Assembly (NCBI GenBank): GCA_022494885.1
Contig: JAGVSM010003561.1
Location: 105,908-169,907, forward strand
Direction: 5' to 3'
Origin: Micrasema longulum
Taxonomy: Eukaryota; Arthropoda; Insecta; Trichoptera; Brachycentridae
DNA: 64,000 nucleotides
Within the stretch, counting starts at the first letter, position 1. Every line of letters starts with the position of its first letter. The position numbers and the translations under genes are program-made. The notes under the pieces are model-generated. The model made no database searches and was not told the DNA's origin. It was given only the letters and a program-made list of their open reading frames with translations. Below, piece after piece: positions 10,040-24,118 of the stretch.

Positions 10040-11005
10040 ATTATTAACAAAAATTACTCAAATTATTCTTCCAAAATTGTTAATAACAATTCTAGGAACC
10101 ATTTTTGTTTTTTACAACCAGAGTCAAAATAAGTTTAAACACTTAATCACATCAAACATTATGAAAAAACGAATTTATTTAGTTACGGTTCCATGAACCT
10201 TTTACATAATTACAATAAAACCAGTGAAAAAAATACAACAAAAAATAGCATAATATTAAAAAAGAACAAAAACATTGAGGAAAGTATACAATGGTCAACA
10301 GTATTTATATATAAAAAAGAAATATTACATCTGTAACAAATATTAATATTTACCCATTTAAAAAGGGAAATCACAGAAAATAGCAGTTTTAAAAAAGAGG
10401 AAGAGAAGAAAGAAAAGAGAATATTTATAATACTGTTCACCTCATTATAAATTTATAATAATTTAGTAATCGGATTAATTTTCGAAATGGGTGATTTTGC
10501 TTGCCTCCTTTGTGTATCTGCAGTTTGGTGTTTTCTTAGCTAAGTTTTTACTTAAAGTTTCAGCAAATTACAGCGCTTGTATTTTGGTCATAACTCTTAT
10601 CTACTGCGCTTGTCAGCTGTTATAGATGTATTTTTTTTTAATGAAATATTTTATTGACTTAAAAATAAAAACGTCAAGCAATTAAGACGCATGATTTTTT
10701 CATCCTTTGGAAAAAATATTTTAACTAGAAAAAAATATTTTGACACCACAAAAATCGTATTTTATGTGTTTCCCAAAAACGCGCTGGAAGGCCGTCATTC
10801 CGGCACTAGTGCACCCCTGTACATAGCATGAAAAAGCGCATCTATCCTTAGAGTAATAACCTAATAGAGTCACCCATACGGATAAAAACAATTCTATGAT
10901 TATTGACCACGAATTTAGCTACAGATTACAGCAATACAAGGGGCCGTAGGAACTTGCGATGAGAATTGCGAGCGCAAATCGAACCCATCCATTAAACCAC
11001 CCGCT
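10040..11005. other. no recognisable gene
   Basis: AT-rich with short frames only. I see no domain, RNA gene or clear repeat. Confidence 0.5.
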
Positions 11006-11017
11006 GACTGTGCTTTT

Positions 11018-11062
11018 TTGTCGCAGTGACTTTTTGTCGCAGTGACTTTTTGTCACTGTCAC
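11018..11062 (+). repeat. 16-bp tandem repeat
   Basis: GTCGCAGTGACTTTTT occurs twice in tandem followed by a diverged third unit, at the end of the putative DNA element. Confidence 0.7.
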
Positions 11063-11481
11063 GTTGTGTCACTGTGGGTGCGCTCACTACTCACTACTGG
11101 TAACAAAATGTTCGTTTAGCGATGGATTTCGAGAAGGTCGCAGTGATTTGCGCTCTTGAATTACGCAGAAAGAAACACGGGTACATCCAATATGTAATGA
11201 ACGATTATTAAAAGGAAAATTTTACTCCCTGTATTTTGAATTACGTCAATTTCCTCTCAAGTTTTTAAAATTATTTTCGTATGTCAATAAACAGTTTTGA
11301 AATGATTGAATTGAAATCTCGTCCCACAATTTCCTTTTCAAATGAATATCAGAGAATTCCTTCATTTTTTTTTGTATAATTTTATAGTATGTAGTAAAAA
11401 CCAGCATTTTCTGGCTTTTTCTCTGTCTTCTATTAACAATTCGTTGTCAATCACATTTTCTTGCAGAGAAGCAGCCATCTT

Positions 11482-11712
11482 AAATCTCGTCCGCATAAAT
11501 AAAGGTTTCAGCTCTTTAACTTCACAAACATCAACAGATGAAAGAATTGAAAGAATAAAGATGTTCAAATATGGGTAGAATGGTGAATGTTACACAGTGT
11601 GTAAAGTGGCCACGTAAACCAGCCATTGACACGTCATAAGCCCTGTATATGCCTAGACTTTTATATTATGTTGTCTAAAGTGTTCTTCATCTCTGTTGTT
11701 TTATGTTAATCT
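11482..11712 (+). mobile_element. MITE family M, copy A (partial)
   Basis: Contains the family core GGTTTCAGCTCTTTAACTTC ... GTTACACAGTGTGTAAAGTG ... CATAAGCCCTGTATATGCC. Lies inside the 11010-11955 element. Confidence 0.65.
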
Positions 11713-12136
11713 TAAATCTAACTGAAAATTTCTCAACACGCGTCCGTTTGGTAGGCGTCTGCCGGCAGAGTGACAAAAAGTTTCTAGTGAATGCACTCCC
11801 ACAGCAATGTACAGGCCGGGGCCGGGTGACAGTCACGTCACGCTGGAACTTTTTGTCGCCGTATAGTCATGTCGCCACAGTGAGCGCACTCTCATATATC
11901 TCCGTATCACTTGACTCGGTGACAAAAAGTCACTATGCAAAACGGCTTAAGAGCTTCTCTAGACTCTAGAGCATTATTACTCTGAGCATTTACCTAAATA
12001 CGAAGTCTTTCGCTGAATATTATTTTATTGTTAAACGCATGATAATAATAATTTTGTCAATACACACACAATTAAATTTTGCAAGGTATGTGATAATATT
12101 ATATATGTCGAAAAAGGAAACCGAGTGGAGATAACT

Positions 12137-12245
12137 CGGCTTCATAGTGGAGTAGTTGGAGCGCTTGCCTGCTACGCTTGAGGTTCCGAGTTCGATTCCT
12201 GGCAGGGTTGATGTGAAATGATTGTTTTAAAAGTGGTTCTACAAT
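12137..12245 (+). repeat. tRNA-derived SINE (family A-like), truncated
   Basis: GGCTTCATAGTGGAGTAGTT (A-box region) and GAGTTCGATTCCTGG (B box) spaced as in a tRNA, then GTTGATGTGAAATGATTG as in family A. The acceptor stem does not pair, so it is not a working tRNA gene. Confidence 0.6.
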
Positions 12246-12841
12246 GCAATATTTTACTAGTAACGTGTTTATTTAATTATACGTCATATTTCGGGTAGCA
12301 ATAATTTTCATATTTATTGCGATTGGCACCCCTGTGTGTAAAACAATAAAAACATACACATGGTTTATGGACGATGTCTGAGAACAGTATAAGACTTTAA
12401 AAGTATTGATAAATTTACCGCAAAACATCGCAAACCACTATTTCATCTAACTGGAAGGCGAACAGCCAATAGCGTTCTGCTTACAAAGCGAAAATTGTGA
12501 AAAGATCTCATCCCGAACGTGAATTCTGTCAGTTTCATACATTTTGTAAAAAGCTCCCTTCTAAATTCTCGCCATCATACAAAGGAATATGAAACGCTCA
12601 GACTTGTTTTGATTGTGTGCTGTTTTAAAATGTCTCCGAGTAACACACGTGGGTGGTTCACAATAAAGTGGGTGTGATTAATGTTATATAAACTTTTATT
12701 GTCAGCAATAACAGAAGTACCTTCAAGGTAAGAAGAATTTACAATTTTTTTTTTAAATTAGAATTTATTAAGTTTAAGTACTGAAAGAATTATCATTCAG
12801 TAAATGACACTGCCATCAATTTCTCTGTTCATTGTGTAAAC

Positions 12842-15601
<2,760 letters not shown>

Positions 15602-15621
15602 GTGTAAACAATCGTCAAGAA

Positions 15622-15790
15622 AAGAAAAATCAACATAATCATCAATTTACTTATTCGCACCCAGTGGTGCATAGGGCTCTCCATTGGTACTCCAATTTCT
15701 GCGTAACTGGATCTTATTTGTTACATGGATGGCAGGGTTATCAGTTACACTTCAGGTGACAGTCCAGGAAAAGTAAAATATTGCAGCGTA
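15622..15790 (-). repeat. SINE family A body, minus orientation
   Basis: Matches 32290-32450 (GGTGCATAGGGCTCTCCATT..., TTACACTTCAGGTGACAGTC). It lacks the tRNA-like head. It begins 13 bp after the hAT target duplication. Confidence 0.6.
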
Positions 15791-15811
15791 CAATATAATT
15801 TAAAACAAATC

Positions 15812-16229
15812 ACCTACTAGGCAACGCTTGAAAACAATTTTCCAATTTTTATACTTCTTTTTTTAAAAGGTAGTTAATTCAACGATGTTTGAATACGTCC
15901 AAATGCTAGCAGACTGGCTGGATAGGGTTCAGCCGGATGAATCTTACCGACGTGATAAAGGTTTCAGCTCTTTTACTTAACAAAAGTTGACAGATGGAAG
16001 AGTTGAGGAAATGTGGATGTTCGAACATGCGCAGAGTGGTTGATGTTATACAGTGTGTAAAGTGGCCACTTAAACCAGCCAATGACAGGTCATAAGCCCC
16101 GTAAATGCCTAGACTTCCATTTTCCCTTCTCAAAAATGTTTTCCCTATCTGTTAAACCAATTTATATATGAATAACTCCCTAGGGAGAAAATCCAGCCAG
16201 TCTGCAAGCATTTGGACATACTCAAACAT
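15812..16229 (+). mobile_element. MITE family M, copy B (best preserved ends)
   Basis: ATGTTTGAATACGTCCAAAT at 15885 and its inverted partner ATTTGGACATACTCAAACAT ending at 16229 form ends of about 40 bp that also contain GCAGACTGGCTGGAT. The core has GAGGAAATGTGGATGTTCGA and TGACAGGTCATAAGCCCC. The upstream CACCTACTAGGCAACGC part is shared with the copies at 24.9 and 45.7 kb. No coding capacity. Confidence 0.7.
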
Positions 16230-16615
16230 TGCTAAAATAACTGTTCACGTAGATTGGATTGTCTGAGAAATCTTCGTAAATCCTTAAAGTAAACAGAAAT
16301 CGTTACCAGCAAAGGTATTACGGTTCCGCCAGACCTGTGTATTTTACATCTGAATTTTGTAATTTGTAGTATAGTATAATCTAGAAATTCTTCCGTTTAT
16401 CGAGTCGGGCCGAAAATTTCAATAATAATCTGATTTACACCCCTTAACTGAATTCCGAATTTATATTTCGGCGAATTTTTTAGAATCCGACAATTCTGGG
16501 GGAGCTCAACTTGAGTTTGATCCATAATTTATAAAATGCTTCATAATATGATGAAAAAGAATTTATTTCAAAACATAAAAACCAAAGTTCGACTTCGCTT
16601 CTTGATAAAATAAAT

Positions 16616-16705
16616 TGTGGCAGCCCCGTGGTATTGTGACTAGATCCGAGTTTCTAGCACTGACGTTTTAAGTTGAATCCCTCATGAGTTAATCTCTTTA
16701 CTAAC
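16616..16705 (+). repeat. tRNA-derived SINE family B fragment
   Basis: GGCAGCCCCGTGGTATTGTG followed by a B-box-like TAAGTTGAATCCC. Related to 38745 and 53788. Confidence 0.45.
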
Positions 16706-16872
16706 ACGTTTTAATTTAATTTGATTTTTTAAAATAAAAAAACACATTAAACATATTTTAAAATGTAAAGGATTATTACAATACTTGCATCGGAAATAAA
16801 ATTTAATACAATGATATAACACTGTGATCAACAAAATAATGTGAAATTATTTATAACTTTTTAAATCTTTAT

Positions 16873-17774
16873 TTATTCTTCTAAATCTATATCACCGCCT
16901 TCAAAGTACTCCCCTCCCGATACAATACACTTATGCCAACGTTTTTCCAATCCTTGAAACAATTGTTAACACTTTGTATCCCGGAGCCGTGTAACCACGT
17001 TATTATACAACCAATCGTTGTGTCCCGGTCCCGTGTTTTCACGTGGTTTAACAGCTGTCTAAAAAGGTGCATTTTATTGAAATCTAGTGATTTTTATTAT
17101 TACTTTTTTGCTGCTCGTAAACCACGTGAAAACACGGGACCGGGACACAACGCATTTTTATTATAATTACGTGTTTACACGGCTCCGGAATACAAAGTAC
17201 AAAATAAGGAGTGAGGCCCTGTATATGTGCGAGCATTGCAATACGCAATGTGGCTTTCCATAAAAGCCAATGTTGGCAAAACTATCATACAAAAATTACT
17301 TATTTAATTATTTCAAATAAATATGAGAAGTTTCAAATGATTTAACCTACTATTTTCATAATTATGACACTTTTAAGAAACCCTTCACAAAGCATGAAAT
17401 TTCACAAAAATTGGCCGGGCACAGGGTAAATTGTATGTGTATTCGGCCGGTGCTCAAAGTGTTAAAATAGATTTTCGGAATGGCATTTAAAGCGCGCAGC
17501 GATTCGGTTTATATCTTTTCAATCTTGTCAAAACGTCTGTGTCCTCGGAGCGGTCTCTAGCCCACTGAATAGCCAGAAGTCACACGGTGCTTAATCAGGC
17601 AAATACGATGGTTGTGGAACGATATGAGTTGAATTTTTGGCGAAATAGTCTCGAAGCTCCAATGCAGTGTGAGACCGTGCTAATGCGCAATGCATAATTC
17701 GTGGTTCAAAAACCACGAATTGTCTGCCTATAATTCTGGTCTATTTTTGCGAATAGCTTTGCGTAAGGGCTCGT
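16873..17774 (-). pseudogene. mariner transposase, C-terminal half, interrupted
   Basis: Minus-strand pieces in order: AIRKNRPEL and a degraded NAPSHTA region (17774-17640), a degraded CDFWLFSGLE region (near 17570), ALNAIPKIYFNNCFKDW across the insertion, then RWHKCIVSGGEYFEGGDIDL and stop (16873-16875). CDFWLF corresponds to the SPDLAPCDFF region carrying the last catalytic Asp. One frameshift before RWHKC. The N-terminal half is absent. Removing 16970-17461 and one TTAA restores the order of the motifs. Confidence 0.7.
16966..17465. mobile_element. piggyBac-type MITE inserted at TTAA
   Basis: TTAA at 16966-16969 and 17462-17465; ends CACTTTGTATCCCGG and, inverted, CACTTTGAGCACCGG. 492 bp between the TTAAs, no transposase. 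Its left part is also a foldback: 16971-17053 is repeated inverted at 17118-17198 (GTGTCCCGGTCCCGTG / CACGGGACCGGGACAC). Confidence 0.75.
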
Positions 17775-18060
17775 GCATAGTGCGGGCCTGAGGCGGTGGC
17801 GACAGCGGAGGCGTTAGTTTCAAACATACGAAAACGTATGAAAAACGCCACACATGGCCATAGGTACGAGGCCTGTGGCGGGCGCGACAAATTAATGTTC
17901 GAGGCCTAAAAGCGAGCGATTTTACCATATATTTCTAATCGCTCGTTACCGCCGGTTTCTCAAGCCTAGCTAGCGACCAGCAAAGTATGGTCGCGCGGTA
18001 AGATCAAACGAATTTGATCTTACCGCCTGGCCTTTCGCGCGACTCGTACAAAATTTTCGA
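17774..18060. repeat. GC-rich insert with strong hairpin
   Basis: GC-rich compared with its surroundings. 17998-18025 is a 12-bp perfect stem (GGTAAGATCAAA / TTTGATCTTACC) with loop CGAA. Origin unknown, perhaps a MITE end. Confidence 0.4.
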
Positions 18061-18645
18061 ACAATAAAATGAATACGAAAGAATATTTAAATGTAAAACA
18101 ATAAAAAAACGTCGATATGGAAAAGCAAACATCGCCAGCATTTAAATCGCAAAGTAATAAATAAGTTGTGCAGTGAAATCAAAATATGTACGAGTATAAA
18201 ATAGGTATTTTTAAAATTATAATACAAAATAAAGGAGAGTTGTGGCGCGTAAATAAAAAAAAAATATTTATAGGGCTGATATTGTTTTTAGTTTGATTGT
18301 TTGAAAATGTATTAATACATTTAGTTAACATAAAAAAAAGTTTTTTTTAGTTAAATATTGTATAATTAATATTTAAAGCATTAACTTTGCGGTCAAACAT
18401 TTTATTAAATGTTAGTAAATAATTTAATAATACCACGCAGTGATTTTTCTATTTTTACCGGTTTTATTATTTTTTTAATACGTTTTTTACTACGTATTTG
18501 CTGTTTTTTATCTTTTTAAAAAAATACTAATTATTCTATATTTTTATATTTTAAATTTCTTGGAACGGGTAAATTAGTTAGACCGTTAACCCTAGTTAGA
18601 CAGTCAATCAATTTAGGATAAATTTTATTTTATTTTTTAATCTAA
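18061..18645. other. no recognisable gene
   Basis: Very AT-rich, no frame or repeat recognised. Confidence 0.5.
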
Positions 18646-18649
18646 ATTT

Positions 18650-19060
18650 GATCTATCTTTGCATACGGATATCGCTTCCTCTACATTCATACATCTTTTC
18701 ATGCACGCGCGCAGATAATTCCGGCTTTTAACATGTCCATCTACAAGTATTTGTTGGATTTGGTCATGCCATGTCTTTCTCGGTCTTCCCCTATTTCTGC
18801 ATGCATAAACTATCGTAAATATTTTTAGCCGTTCTTTCGTTGTCCATCCGCTCTACATGTCCAAACTAACGCAGAGCTCCGTTGCTTTTGTCGATAATGC
18901 TTATCTCAGCCTTGCATAATGTAGGGATCTCAACCTTTGTGCATCTATTGTACATAGTTTTACAGCACATTTGCCTGAGAGATCGCATTTCGACAGCATT
19001 CAGCCTGCTTTCATCCCTGTTTTTCACAGAAATGTCTATTCTAAACTCTTTCTCAAAAAA
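18650..19060 (-). pseudogene. LINE reverse transcriptase C-terminal remnant
   Basis: Minus-strand frames read ESRLNAVEMRSLRQMC, FGHVERMDNERTAKNIYDS and a GKTEKDMA segment, the post-RT C-terminal region of an RTE-like or related non-LTR retrotransposon. Several stops and frame changes. A short related piece is at 28970-29015 and another at 29779-29905. Confidence 0.65.
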
Positions 19061-19094
19061 TAAAACAAAATCGGTTCAGTTTTCATCAGTCTGA

Positions 19095-20090
19095 CGCATG
19101 ACATGCAGTTGTTTTTTACACAATATCGGGGAGGCATCAGTGAGAGAGTGACAGAAAAACTTTGCTCAAATACCAAGTAAAAATAATTTTGAGAATTAAA
19201 AAATGGATAAAAACGGTTTCAAAAAAACTATCTACTTCGGAACGTCACAGGTTCGTGTGAACAATAACTAATCAAATATAGCGTTTTTATGTGTTGTGAT
19301 AGATTTCCACTTTACGTGTAGCCATTTTTTTCAAAGCTTAGTGTTTTTTGACAGGTACAGAGTTTCACTTTCAAATGTCAGCACAACTTCAGCGACAACC
19401 CGTGACGTCCCGAGCGGAATAATAAAAATAAAATAAAAACTTCAAAAAGTCACAGCGATGATAATACGACATAATTAAAAAAATACTACAGTAAAAAAAA
19501 ACCGCTGAATTCCCCATTGAAAAATTGGGTTGCATGAAAAATTTAAGATTCAACTTAACTTTAAATCTTTTTTAACCGTAGTTGGTGCAACTAGACGTAG
19601 GTGGAACAATTTGTTTGGTATGTAGCTAGTAGCTAGTAAGACGGATTGGAGGTTAACCCACGATATTTATGTAGAAGGATATTCTGTATAGGTAGTGGAG
19701 CCTATTTCAGGCGGTATATTTGAATAAGGCTGTGTCTCGTGCACACTTCCGGTGGTTCTGTGGCCATTAAGATTTCGGAAATGTCTCTTGAAGGAGAAAT
19801 GACAAATAGTTTCTCCCAACTCAACACCCCGAGAATGGAAGCTCAGTATTATATATGAAGGTATGTATGTATGTATATGTGGTACACATACATACATCTA
19901 TTTGGCCATACTAAGCAATGTCAACTTTCTCACATCGCACATGCGGTAAGATAGTCATAAATTGATTAGTTTTGCCATTTGACAAAAAAAAATCCTAATG
20001 ATATATTTTTTGAGGTAAAAAGTAGCCTGTATTGGTTGCCGGCCCTCTTTATTCTCTATTCTACGTCAACGTAGCATAGTTATTCTGTTT
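19095..20090. other. no recognisable gene
   Basis: Contains R2-like scraps near 19240-19400 (GTGTTGTGATAGATTTCC, AACCCGTGACGTCCCGAGCG) and a short ATGTATGTATGT run near 19860. No gene seen. Confidence 0.4.
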
Positions 20091-20094
20091 TGAT

Positions 20095-20295
20095 GTAAAT
20101 CTATCACAACACTAGCGTTGGTGGATTCTTAAGAACATGTGACGTAGTTTAAAGAAGTTCATTTTTATGATTTTTTTCGAACGTTTTCTATAAACTTCGC
20201 CGTACAATTGAATGCTCTAATTTTTACTGCCTCTAAGAAAAAAATATTTACGTATAATTTCCCGTAGAACTGAACTTCCTCATTGTCTATAAAGT
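20095..20295 (+). repeat. R2 family copy 3 (right half)
   Basis: From ATCTATCACAACACTAGCG to CCGTAGAACTGAACTTCCTC, matching the right half of the copies at 1.9 and 36.2 kb. Confidence 0.6.
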
Positions 20296-20404
20296 GAAAT
20301 AGACCTTCCTGTGCGAAAACGTGTATATTTGTATGAAAAAATTATGTATCTTCGTTGGAATCCGGTAATTAAACATGTCTTAAAATTGGTGCGAAGGTTT
20401 TCAC

Positions 20405-21110
20405 GGTCACTGTTATTTATTTATTTATGTATACGCCCAATGGGCATTTTTAAGGTCATAAAGAAAATGATTTTAAAGGAAAGTAGAAAGACACAGTGGT
20501 ATATGGAAGACTGAGTGGGAGTGGAAGTGGGAGAGAGGTGTTTATAATTAAATTTGATTCAGTGATCGTTTGAAAGAAGACAACTTGTTTTCAAAGAAAT
20601 CAAGACTGTTATGTTTGTTGGCATACCTAAGAATTCTGGGCATAGGGGAATGAAAACCATAGTTAGTTCTATGGTTATCGGTATGAAAGAGTAAGTTTTG
20701 TCTAAGGTTTCTGGTTGGAATATTTAATTTTATTGAGCTCAGTAGTTCAGGCGCATCAAAGAGTAAATTGAGAATTTTAAATAGGACTAGAAGGTCGGAT
20801 TTATTTCGACGGTCTTGAAGAGAAGATATATTTAAGCTAGTTTCTAACTCATTATACGTATGTTGGTTTCTGGATAAGCCCAATTTCCAGCTTACCTTTC
20901 CTAAAAATTGATGTTGAACTGATTCAATATTTTTGATGTGAAAATTATAATATAAAGACTAAATAACAGAGGAATACTGTAGGTACGGGCGAATTAAGGA
21001 ACAGAAGAGAGTTTTAAGGTTATTGATATTTTTGAAGTCAGTTGTGATTCTGTTAATAAATCCAAGGAGTTTTAAGGATTTATTGATAACATTTTCAATA
21101 TACATTGTAA
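20405..21110 (-). mobile_element. LINE-a, 5'-truncated
   Basis: Minus-oriented Jockey/CR1-like retrotransposon 3' end: tail TTATTTATTTATTTATGTAT (20415-20434, complement of the A-rich tail), hairpin GCCCAATGGGC, then the C-terminal reading frame 20548-20883. Sister 3' ends at 33750-34245 and 56390-56775. Confidence 0.65.
20548..20883 (-). pseudogene. LINE-a RT C-terminal fragment
   Basis: 111 codons open. LQDRRNKSDLLVLFKILN, a hydrophobic LPNI.P.R.LR pattern and an N-rich tail ending FKRSLNQI match the region after the RT domain in Jockey-type LINEs (compare LADRRTTADIVLLTNIISD at 52.2 kb). The RT catalytic part is lost. Confidence 0.6.
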
Positions 21111-21436
21111 AAGAATGTTTAGTGTCAAACAATGACCTAAATCGCGTATACTAGACACAGATAAAGTAAACAGGCAGGTGACGCGCCGATACATGTTTGG
21201 TTCTACTGCTAACTTTAAAACTGGCGTCGCGGGATTGATTTTCGCCAGTTGCAAGAAAAAACCGAAAACTTTCTTAATTGGTCGGAGTGTTATAGTGTAT
21301 TTTTTATAACTTCCTTCCACATAATCTCTTTCTCACCCGCGGACAGGCTTCTAAAATAGAGGCATACCAAGTTATTCCTTAAAAAATGTTTTTAGTTTAA
21401 ACCCCTTCTGATTTAAAAAAAATCACTAGTGATCTA

Positions 21437-21605
21437 GTTTTGTCGGAACCGACATAGTCAGACTGATGAAATTAATGTTATATATAAGTGAGAGCAAGGG
21501 TTGTCAGTCATGATTTTATTAAATAAATTTAGGTGTAACGGACATAGACATCGGCGACTTTAAGCTGCTTTATATTTCTGCTGGCAGAATTAGTCTGACA
21601 ATAGT
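21437..21605 (+). repeat. possible solo LTR
   Basis: Starts TGTCGGAACCGACATAG, has TATATATAAG and AATAAA, and ends TTAGTCTGACA, i.e. TGT...ACA with a promoter-like and polyadenylation-like signal between. No target duplication confirmed and no second copy in the window. Confidence 0.25.
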
Positions 21606-21689
21606 AATGTAGGAAGCGCAATGTCTTTACTCAACCTTATCACCAGTATCGATATCTTTCATGTTATTGAATAAAAGTTCAGAGAGGGT

Positions 21690-22205
21690 AGCTTCCTTTT
21701 ACTCTGTTTATTTATAAAAACACTTATACATAATATATATACAGTTTACATACATATGCACAAGGGTGGGCATATTCCCTTAGGCAATTTTTTCCTACCT
21801 ACTTAAACCGTTAATTTGAGAAAATCAGTGGTATATGAAAGTATTGTAGGAATATTTTTATTATAAAACAAAACATTGATATGTTTATTCAATTAAAAAA
21901 AAAAAAAAAATTGACTGAATATCTACACCATACTATGAAGAGAGGAAAAGGGGTAAAAAAAGAAGGAACGAGAGAGGAGAAAGGAAAACCTTGAATACTC
22001 AGGAAATGACGTTTCACATGTGATTTGAATGTAAATAAAGAAGTCTGTGACATTCGTGGGTAGATTATTCCATTGAGTGGCTATTACTGTGAAAGAGGAG
22101 GCAAAAAAATGGCGAATGCGGTGAATAGGTATCGAAAGGGTTTTCTCTTTACTAGAACGAAGTGATAGCCCATGCTGTCATAGAGGTCTCTAATTACTAG
22201 GAATT
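21690..22205 (-). mobile_element. LINE-b 3' end with RT C-terminal remnant
   Basis: Minus strand frames give HGLSLRSSKEKTLSIPIHR and QWNNLPTNVTD, the C-terminus of a non-LTR polyprotein, followed by a 3' region with GGGTGGGCATATTCCCTTA. Same family as 36385-36985 and 58430-59060. Confidence 0.65.
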
Positions 22206-22772
22206 TTTATTTTTCCCATTTTTTAAAATTAATTGTTTATTTTTCTAGTGTATATTATGCGTTGAAATATATATTTTGTAATGTGCATAAACGTATCGAA
22301 TAAACAAATTGATAATGAAATAATAATAAAAATTCTACGAATTGAAATAAACAGTCAATCAAATAATAAATAATGCAATTTTTTGCTTATAAAAATAAAA
22401 ATGGAAATCAGTTAATGTTTGGGCGTTCCTCACAACATTTCGTGGGTAACGCGGTGTGACCCTGCGGTATATCTATGGGGCTAAGCAAATGAAATATTGA
22501 AGGACAACTAGCAGTAAATTCAACGTGCCAGAAGCACATTCTACCAAACGGGGCGTGAAATGAGACCACCCTGTAATAGAAAACCAGACGAGAATTTTAT
22601 TTTCCCCGATACTTTCAGGTCTGATGTCCTTCAGAAGGACGTGATTTTTTTTACACGGTTTCGAAACAACGGTTTTTTTCGGTTTTTTTCTCAACATTGA
22701 TTTAACAATGCGTAAAAGTAATGAACATTCAGTCAAATAAATAACAGGACTGAGTAAAAAAAAAGAACACAT

Positions 22773-23390
22773 TCATCCAAATTTATTGACTACCTCAAAA
22801 TAGGCTCCTGAAGCGGTACATTTTTTCCAACGAACAATCCAGTCATCCATGCGCTTTTTGTAAGCAAACGTCTTGAGTTTCCTCTGCGAATTTTGTTTGC
22901 GAGTCAAAACGATTTCCACGAAACAATTTAGTTTGGGGAACAGAAAAAAAGAAGTCAGGAGAATAGGGGGTGGAGGGAATGATTTGATGACATTCGTTGA
23001 GTTTTCGTTTAAATATTCATTCACAGTGATGGCTTTGTGAGACAGTGCATTATCGGTGTATCAAAATCCACGAGTTGTTCTTCCACAATTCTGGCCTTTT
23101 TCTGAGGATGTTTATTTCACGTGCAAGCTCTCTCAAGCTATAATGACGATGTTCAAGCACTAATTTCTTCACTTGGTCGATGTTTTCTTCAGTATTCGAT
23201 ATTGAAGGACGTCCAGGACGAAGCGAGTCTTCAACCACTTCACGACCCTCTTTGAACGCTTTGTACCACTCAAATGCTCTTGTTATCGGTATAATACAGT
23301 TATTGTAGGCTCTATGCAACATTTTCAACGCGACTGAGTCCAAAATTTCATTTGCAACACAAAATTAAAGACATTCTTTTTTTCTCACCA
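22773..23390 (-). pseudogene. mariner transposase with internal deletion
   Basis: N-terminal HTH part: AFEWYKAFKEGREVVEDSLRP, GRPS, NIDQVKKLVLEHRHYSLREL. It then jumps from AREINI to RKRPELWKNNSWIL, skipping the middle including the first catalytic Asp. The C-terminal part has NEYLNENSTNVIKSFPPPP, FLFPKL and DDWIVRWKKCTASGAYFE. Frame changes separate the parts. Relatives have about 345 residues; about half remain. Confidence 0.75.
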
Positions 23391-23524
23391 GTATAAGTTG
23401 GTGGTGGCATAAACATGAACTAATTTTTCAATGAGATTTATCTATGGACTTCTTTGCTGTCATTGTTGGTTTTTTTTTCCAAGTTATTTGACGCTAACGA
23501 ACCCCAAAGTAATACCCTGTCGCC

Positions 23525-23657
23525 ATGCCGACAGTCATAAAAAGTGGGATAAGAGAGACTATTCTAAAAGTTAAAGCGTTTTGTGAAAGGGAACTAAGAA
23601 ATGATGGGCCATTCATTCCATTTGAAAAAGTGAATGCTCGCGTCGTTGCTATGATCG
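23525..23657 (+). CDS. possible first exon of a transposase-like gene
   Basis: ATG (23525) opens 44 codons of charged helical sequence (MPTVIKSGIRETILKVKAFC ... EKVNARVVAMIG) ending at a good donor G|GTAAGT. This resembles the N-terminal helix-turn-helix part seen in DDE-type transposase-like proteins repeated in insect genomes. No following exon was found before 24.1 kb. Probably an element remnant rather than a host gene. Confidence 0.35.
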
Positions 23658-24118
23658 GTAAGTATTATTACACCTTAAGATTGATTATCATGCTGTAAAA
23701 GACTTTTTTAGTAGCAAATAAAAATAAAATTAATAAATTTGTTTAAATGTGCTTTAAACAACATGTACTGTGTTTATATTTTTTTTGTACAATCAATATT
23801 TTTGTAATATAGAGTACAGTTGTGTCAACTTAGCGAAAGAAAAAAAAATCTAATAAATCATTTACGCGGACCTCTTTTACCTTTTTTAATAATTTTTGTA
23901 ACGATTTATTTCAGTATTTTGATGTCATGTTATATTTTTTTAAAAATACGGTACAATAAATAGTAAACAATTTATATCCAGCCCTGTAATTTTTTTACGC
24001 GGTACTGTGTGGAACTTATCCCCCGTGTAAAAAGAGGTTTCAGTGCATCACCCGTTCAACAATTAAAGCCAATAGTATCAAAAACGGAAATGTAAATTTC
24101 ATCAAAATTGTATATGTG

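Larger units (their letters stand above)
11010..11955. mobile_element. putative PIF/Harbinger-like DNA element, nested MITE inside
   Basis: Both ends carry inverted versions of AGTGACTTTTTGTCAC followed inward by GTGCGCTCAC (11030-11090 versus 11870-11935). The left end has GTCGCAGTGACTTTTT in tandem. A short frame at 11122 starts MDFEKVAVICALELRRKKHG, reminiscent of Harbinger transposase N-termini. Coding content is otherwise lost. Confidence 0.35.
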
